Source of the DNA: Mycobacteriales bacterium
GTDB lineage: Bacteria > Actinomycetota > Actinomycetes > Mycobacteriales > CADCTP01
Assembly (NCBI GenBank): GCA_035995165.1
Contig: DASYKU010000080.1
Location: 1-44,574, forward strand
DNA length: 44,574 nt
Direction of reading: 5' to 3'
The notes below the pieces were generated by a model. The model saw only the letters and a list, made by a program, of their open reading frames with translations. It did no database searches and had not been told where the DNA came from. Below are positions 40,298-44,574 of the stretch, in pieces. The position numbers and the translations under genes are program-made. The stretch's first letter is position 1. Each line of letters opens with the position of its first letter.

Positions 40298-41326
40298 TCA
40301 GGGGCGCAGCGGGTACTCGGTGACCCACGCCGCGATCTGGGCACGGGAGCGCACCTGCAGCTTGCGCCGTATGTTCTCCACGTGCGCCTCGGCCGTTCGC
40401 GGCGCGACGGACAGGCGCCTGGCGATGGACTGATTGGTCAATCCCTCGGCGACCAGTTCGGCCACCTCACGTTCGCGATCTGTAAGCCGCGGTCCCGTGC
40501 TCACCGGCTCGGACAGGAAGCTGAGCGTCGCCTCCAGCACCGCCGGCCAGTCGCCGTGGTAGTACAGGTGGCTGGAACCCGGCAGCGGGATCAGCGTCGC
40601 GCCCCCGATCAGGGTGGCGACCTCGCGCCCCAGCTCGAACCTGGTACCGCTGTCCGCCTGGCGGTGCAGGACCGCCGTTCGTGCCCGGATCGCCGGAAGC
40701 AGCGCCCTGACGTCGGTTTCGTAGTAGACCTCCAGCAGCCGGGCAGCCACTGCAGCCGAAGCGCTCGCCCGCTGAAACGTGGTGAACCCGGCCAATTCCT
40801 CGGCCGTGGGATCGGTGACGAACGTCCCGGTCAGCGCCTTCAGCCCCAGGCCCCAATGCGCCCGCACCAGCGCGACCACCGACTCCCTGATCTCAGCAGG
40901 GGCCAGATCCCTGCCGCTGGCGCACATCCCGTACACCACAAGCGCCTCGACCCGATCCGGATACCTCGCCGCGAGCGCGGCGGCGAGCTGGCCGCCCTGC
41001 GAGGCCCCGAACAGGCGGAAACGGGCGGCGCCAACCGCATCGGCCACCGCCAGCGCCGCAGCCACCTGCCCGTCGAACGACAGATCAATCCCCTCCCGGT
41101 CCGACAGGCCGCAGCCGGGTTTGTCATAGCGGATCACGGTGAACCGCTCAGCCAGTCGCTCGACAAAGGGGCCGAAGGAGAACAGCTCCAGCTGCCCACG
41201 GAGATCGGTGATCCAGCCCGAGTCGCACAGCAGCGCCGGGCCAGTGCCCGATGTCGAGTAAGCCACGCGGCCCGCTGGCGTGCTGCAGTACCTGATCCTC
41301 GGCCCCACCCGTCCAGGCTCGCACAC
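40298..41326 (-). CDS. Alpha/beta-hydrolase fused to a LuxR DNA-binding domain
   Basis: The predicted 342-residue product joins two domains. Residues about 12-272 form an alpha/beta-hydrolase: VAYSTSGTGPALLCDSGWIT, VIRYDKPGCGLSDREGIDLS and nucleophile elbow FGASQGGQLAAAL (Ser109). An Asp lies in HRQADSGTRF (Asp225) and a His in LPGSSHLYYHGD (His253), so the Ser-Asp-His triad looks complete. Residues 279-335 are a LuxR/FixJ helix-turn-helix (LTDREREVAELVAEGLTNQS, VAPRTAEAHVENIRRKLQVR). It is probably a one-component regulator that binds, and may hydrolyse, an ester or lactone signal. The first start is a GTG at 41326 with a weak ribosome site. It lies about 120 bp upstream of the hotdog/LLM pair on the same strand, a likely target. 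Confidence 0.88.
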   Translation of the reverse strand: MCEPGRVGPRIRYCSTPAGRVAYSTSGTGPALLCDSGWITDLRGQLELFSFGPFVERLAERFTVIRYDKPGCGLSDREGIDLSFDGQVAAALAVADAVGAARFRLFGASQGGQLAAALAARYPDRVEALVVYGMCASGRDLAPAEIRESVVALVRAHWGLGLKALTGTFVTDPTAEELAGFTTFQRASASAAVAARLLEVYYETDVRALLPAIRARTAVLHRQADSGTRFELGREVATLIGGATLIPLPGSSHLYYHGDWPAVLEATLSFLSEPVSTGPRLTDREREVAELVAEGLTNQSIARRLSVAPRTAEAHVENIRRKLQVRSRAQIAAWVTEYPLRP

Positions 41327-41503
41327 CCGCGATCAACGCAGAAAGCAGGAGAACACGCCCGCAAGTCGGTCCTCGGCTCGATCGTCGGACGGGACTGCAC
41401 GATCGGTCTGTCGACCGGATGTCGACGGACTATCGACGGCCGTTGGCACGGTGCGAAGATCCGGCCGCCTCCTGGCGGCACCCGCATCCCATCAGGAGAC
41501 CTG

Positions 41504-42339
41504 ATGTCCCGGCACCTCGCCGCGGCGGCGCTCAGCGCCGCCGCCGCCGAGTGCGACGCGGCCGGGACCTGCTCGGCGCGAGGGCGGCCCGGCTGCGGCT
41601 GGGCTCGATGCGGCGATTCACCCTGCGACCGGCGGACGCCCTCACCGAGCTGTTGTCGGCCCACGCGGACCTGCTCGCGGCCGGACTGGACGCGTCCGCC
41701 GCCCACGTCAACGTCGAGCGCGGGATGGTCCAGATCACGCTGCTGGACCTGCCGGCCGCGCGCACCCGCTTCACCGCGGCCGCGGCGGTGCACGAGCGGG
41801 CCGGCGACCTGCGCGGCCATGCCATTGCGTTGACGGTGCTGGCGCAGACGTACCTGCGGGAGCGGCGACCGGCAGACGCCCTGCCGTACCTGCGCCGGGC
41901 GGTCGCGCTGATCGAGCAGCTCGGCGACCGACATCTGCTCGCCACCGTGACGGCGCACCTGGGTCTGGCCGAGCTCCCGACGTGTGGGCCCGCCCGACGC
42001 GCTCGTCACACTGGGCTGGGCGCTCGCAGCGGGCGAGAGGAGCTGGCGGACGTGGAGATCGTCGGGCTGGCCCGGCTCGGTATCGGCGAGGCGCAGCTTC
42101 AGCTGGGCGACCCGCGGTCCGCGGCGGCCGAGTTCGCCGCGGCCCGGGACCGGTTCGCGCAAACGGAGGCGGGCTACTGGTGCGCCCGGGCGCAGGAGGG
42201 CCTGGGTCTGGTCGCGGCCGCCGAGGGGACGGCGGACCAGGCCCGGGACCTGCTGACCCGGGCCGTGCAGCTGGCCTCTCGGTTCGAGCCCTGGCGGGGC
42301 GACCGCATCCGCGCCACCCTGGCCGCCCTTTCGCGCTGA
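41504..42339 (+). pseudogene. TPR-repeat regulatory protein, frameshifted
   Basis: ATG 41504 has AGGAG 6 bases upstream and begins SRHLAAAALSAAAAECDAAG. One base later than expected, the frame continues LLGARAARLRLGSMRRFTLR, then a run of TPR helices (AARTRFTAAAAVHERAGDLR, ALPYLRRAVALIEQLGDRHL, AQEGLGLVAAAEGTADQARD) to TGA 42339. A second site (about 41975-42040) leaves the frame and returns: LAEL, PPDALVTLGWALAAGERS, ELADVEIVG. Without the shifts it would be about 278 residues, like the C-terminal TPR part of AfsR/MalT-type regulators. Both shifts could be real decay or sequencing errors; the good start site favours recent loss. Confidence 0.6.
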
Positions 42340-42455
42340 CCCTGTGACCGGACCCCGGCGGCGGCGGGACGGAGGCCATCCCGGCGGAGACGCCGTGCTG
42401 AGCGTCCTGCCCGCGGCCGGCGTCACGGCACCGCCGTGCATCGATCGGCTCGAGA

Positions 42456-42974
42456 CTACCGGCGTCCTCCAGCCGCCCTGAGGACCGTGTCGATGACCTC
42501 TGTGTCGCCGCCGTGCTTGAAGAGGCAGCAGCGGGCGCCGGCCTGCAGAGCCTGGTCCAGGCGTCGGGAGTCGGTGTAGCCGGTGAGGATGATGACCGCG
42601 AGCTCGGGGTTGGCCGCGGTCATCCGGCGGGTCGCCTCGATGCCGTCGAGGCCGGGCATGCCGATGTCCATCAGCACGACCTCCGGGGCCAGGGAGATCG
42701 CCAGCTCGACCGCCTCCAGGCCGTCCGCCGCGAGGCCGACGACCTCGACGCCCGGCACCGTGCCGAACAGCAGCTCGAGTCCCTGCCGGACGAAGGGATG
42801 GTCGTCGACGATGAGCAGGCGGATCGCCGGGGACCGCTCCGCGGGTTCCCTCCCAGGAGCCGGATCGGGCTCGACGCGCGGGTGGGGCGGCTCACCTGGA
42901 GGCTGGGCCGCGTTCGGAGACCGATGCGGCTTGCCGCAGTCCTGGCGGCCGATCGTGTCAACGGTTGTCAGCAC
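42456..42974 (-). CDS. Stand-alone response-regulator receiver domain (NarL-type REC without HTH)
   Basis: The 172-residue product contains a complete CheY-like receiver: LLIVDDHPFVRQGLELLF (acidic pair 57-58), VVLMDIGMPGLDG (phospho-acceptor Asp103), VIILTGYTD (Thr131) and CCLFKHGGD (Lys153). The layout is that of NarL/FixJ regulators. The frame stops at VLRAAGGRR, exactly where a LuxR DNA-binding domain would normally start. About 50 N-terminal residues are Pro/Gly-rich and non-conserved. GTG 42974 has AGGAG 6 bases upstream, which outranks longer starts. It may act by protein contact or as a phosphate sink. No histidine kinase is visible nearby. Confidence 0.75.
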   Translation of the reverse strand: MLTTVDTIGRQDCGKPHRSPNAAQPPGEPPHPRVEPDPAPGREPAERSPAIRLLIVDDHPFVRQGLELLFGTVPGVEVVGLAADGLEAVELAISLAPEVVLMDIGMPGLDGIEATRRMTAANPELAVIILTGYTDSRRLDQALQAGARCCLFKHGGDTEVIDTVLRAAGGRR

Positions 42975-43294
42975 TGTCGCTCCTGCCCGTCGCGCCTCGC
43001 CGCGCACGTCGTGACGCGACCCGGTCCGGGGCGTCGACCGGGTCATGCAACCAGCGCGGGCGTTCACGTCTCGTGGTCTGTCCAACCACCCCGGTCCTCT
43101 CTATCCAGGTCGATGGCGGTGGACAGCCGCAACTGCCCAAGTTGCCGGTCAATGGCCGGTTAACGACCTGTCCGGGCAGTGCCGCCCGCTGAAAGCATCC
43201 GGAACGTCGAGGACCCCCCACATCGGGGGATCGCGGTCCATGCCGGTTGCTTCGCGCCGGTACGGACGTCGTGGTGTGGTGGGAGGCGGCTGTG
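42975..43294. other. Intergenic region between divergent genes, no gene recognised
   Basis: This should hold divergent promoters for the receiver protein and the secreted protein. A short inverted repeat, CCCCC-ACAT-CGGGGG (about 43215-43230), is present. No conserved -35/-10 pair was identified with confidence. Confidence 0.4.
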
Positions 43295-44221
43295 ATGCGG
43301 GGTAGGCGAGTGCGAAGTGTGGGACGTGGCCGGGTGGGGCGGGCGTTGGCCGGAGCGGTCGCGTCGGCCGTGACGGCGGGGTTGCTGCTCGCCGTCGACA
43401 TGCCACCGGCGACGGCTGAGCCGGCGGTTGCCGTGTTGCCGCCGACGGCGGCTGCCTGGGACACGCTGCAGTCGGCGGACGGGTCCGCGCTGCCGCGATC
43501 GGTGGAGCCGACCGCTTCGTTGGCGGCGGTAGCGAAAGACGGCGAGGTGCCCTCGCTGCGCACCCGGATGTCGCGGACGTACGTCCGCGGTGACGGGAGC
43601 TTCCGGACGGTGGCGTCTCCGGTGCCGGTGAACTACCGGGACGGGCAGGGCCGGTGGACGCCGATCGACGACCGGCTGGTCCGGCAGCCCTCCGGGGCGA
43701 TCGGGGTGGCGGCGGACTCGTACGCGGTGCAGGTGCCGGCGACGGCCGCGGCGCCGCTGGTTGCTTCGCAGGGTCCGGCGGTGGTGTCGATGCGGCTGCG
43801 CGGCGCGTCGGCAACTGCCGCGGCGGCGGTGGCTGGCTCGACGGCCACCTACCCGAACGCGCTGCCGGGTGCCGATCTGCTGGTGTCGACCCGGGCCGGC
43901 TCTGTGGACCAGACGCTGCGGCTGCGGTCGCCATCGGCTCCGGCCTCATACACCTATGACTTGTCCGTGCCGGCGGGCTACTCCCTCCGCCCGGAGCCGG
44001 ACCGGTCGCTGTCCCTTGTGGACGGTACGGGGAAGACGGTCGCGGCGCTGCCGGCGCCGGTGTTGCGGGACTCATCGGGGGACCCGGATCGGCAGACCTC
44101 GACCGGGGTCCGGTACGAGGTGACCGGCGCCGCGCCGTCTTACACGGTCACGGTGGCGGCGGACAAGACCTGGCTGGCCGATCCGGAGCGGGTCTTCCCG
44201 GTGCTGCTAGTGTCGTGCTAG
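43295..44221 (+). CDS. Secreted wall-associated (RHS/YD-repeat or DNRLRE-type) protein, N-terminal part only, cut by an IS element
   Basis: A signal peptide follows Arg-rich residues (VGRALAGAVASAVTAGLLLA, cleavage near PATAEP). The mature part holds GSFRTVASPVPVNYRDGQGR, WTPIDDRLVRQPSGAIGVAA, ATYPNALPGADLLVSTRAGS and VTVAADKTWLADPERVFPVL. This is the conserved N-terminal module of very large actinomycete secreted DNRLRE/RHS-repeat proteins, in which FPV is followed by V/L-D-P. Here the frame leaves homology right after VFPVLL and stops four codons later inside IS630 sequence, so only 308 residues remain of a protein normally over 1000. ATG 43295 has GGAGG 8 bases upstream. The signal and first domain could still be made and secreted. 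Confidence 0.7.
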   Translation: MRGRRVRSVGRGRVGRALAGAVASAVTAGLLLAVDMPPATAEPAVAVLPPTAAAWDTLQSADGSALPRSVEPTASLAAVAKDGEVPSLRTRMSRTYVRGDGSFRTVASPVPVNYRDGQGRWTPIDDRLVRQPSGAIGVAADSYAVQVPATAAAPLVASQGPAVVSMRLRGASATAAAAVAGSTATYPNALPGADLLVSTRAGSVDQTLRLRSPSAPASYTYDLSVPAGYSLRPEPDRSLSLVDGTGKTVAALPAPVLRDSSGDPDRQTSTGVRYEVTGAAPSYTVTVAADKTWLADPERVFPVLLVSC

Positions 44222-44574
44222 GTAAGTAGCTTTACTTCGTGGGACCGTGGTTCATGGCGTTGACTATGGCCGTGGACGTGCCGCCGCGGGACCGCGCGGA
44301 GCTGGAGCGGTGGCTGCGGTCGCCGTCGATGCCGGCCGGGTTGGTGATGCGGGCGCGGGTCGTGCTGGCGGCGGCCGACGGTGCCGGGACGAACGAGATC
44401 GTGGATCGGGTGGGGGTCTCGAAGCCGACGGTGATCGCGTGGCGGCGCCGGTACGCGGCCGAGGGGATCGGTGGTCTGGAGGACCGGCCGAAGTCGGGGC
44501 GGCCACGGCAGATCGATGAGACGGCGATCGTGCAGGCCACTCTGGAACCGCCGCCGGAGCATCTCGGGGTGACG
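44210..44574 (+). mobile_element. IS630-family insertion sequence, left portion, continues past the edge
   Basis: The element begins at or near 44210, directly after TA (44208-44209), the IS630/Tc1 target dinucleotide, and interrupts the secreted-protein gene. The presumed left end (gtgtcgtgctaggtaagtag at 44210) leads into the transposase gene at 44254. The right end and target duplication lie outside the window, so the exact boundary is inferred. Confidence 0.65.
44254..44574 (+). CDS. IS630-family transposase, N-terminal part (runs off right edge)
   Basis: An open frame from ATG 44254 reads VDVPPRDRAELERWLRSPSM, PAGLVMRARVVLAAADGAGT, NEIVDRVGVSKPTVIAWRRR, YAAEGIGGLEDRPKSGRPRQ and stays open to the last base. 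This is the N-terminal helix-turn-helix region of IS630 transposases; R-A-R-V-V-L-x-A-x-x-G and G-L-x-D-x-P-x-x-G-R-P are hallmarks. The catalytic DDE core lies beyond the window. No break is seen, so the element may be recent and active. About 107 residues are visible. Confidence 0.88.
   Translation, partial: MALTMAVDVPPRDRAELERWLRSPSMPAGLVMRARVVLAAADGAGTNEIVDRVGVSKPTVIAWRRRYAAEGIGGLEDRPKSGRPRQIDETAIVQATLEPPPEHLGVT

Overview
The window is very GC-rich DNA (strong G/C bias at third codon positions, frequent GTG starts, GTGA and ATGA stop/start overlaps). It carries gene families typical of filamentous actinomycetes: a SARP regulator, a MalT-like LuxR protein, a fused lysyl-phosphatidylglycerol synthase/lysyl-tRNA synthetase (LysX), pSAM2-type RepSA debris and several IS families. 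I infer a large-genome actinomycete (Micromonosporales, Frankiales or a related order). The genus cannot be fixed from sequence alone. No rRNA, tRNA or CRISPR array was recognised.

Layout. 1-5.3 kb holds a secreted Asp-box (sialidase-like) protein cut by the left edge, a HdeD/DUF308 membrane protein, broken IS3 and TIR-domain fragments, an HSL-type esterase and a metallo-beta-lactamase-fold hydrolase. The hydrolase is divergent from a large MalT-like LuxR regulator with a small companion protein (5.5-8.5 kb). 8.6-12.1 kb has a BON-domain relic, an L-amino-acid-oxidase-like flavoenzyme, a hydrolase relic and a CPA2 cation/proton antiporter. 12.2-21.8 kb is the best organised block. A SARP regulator lies divergent from a tightly packed five-gene operon: amino-acid permease, membrane-anchored Ag85-like esterase, LysX, membrane metallophosphoesterase and DMT-type permease. 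A perfect 11-bp-period direct repeat, the classic form of a SARP operator, lies between them. The operon probably makes and adjusts lysine-modified membrane lipid.

22-23.1 kb is a junction of a decapitated LuxR gene with RepSA/excisionase debris from an actinomycete integrative element. 23.3-29.2 kb is a minus-strand cluster: an FrsA-like hydrolase overlapping a DHA2 exporter, then a POT peptide transporter overlapping a ThDP 2-keto-acid decarboxylase. 29.6-32.5 kb is a graveyard (SWIM zinc-finger relic, IS256 and IS1380 relics) around an intact secreted three-repeat protein.

32.6-37.7 kb holds the most unusual cargo: a seven-bladed RCC1 propeller protein followed at once by a 1303-residue protein with a Tat-like signal, a beta-rich N-terminal half and long amphipathic/hydrophobic helices. 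The pair is bracketed by IS debris (IS1380 before, IS6 after) and looks like an acquired two-gene cassette of unknown function. 38.3-41.3 kb holds a coupled hotdog protein/LLM flavin oxidoreductase pair and an alpha/beta-hydrolase fused to a LuxR DNA-binding domain with its Ser-Asp-His triad intact. The right end has a frameshifted TPR gene, an output-less response regulator, and a secreted wall-protein gene cut by an IS630-family element that continues past the edge.
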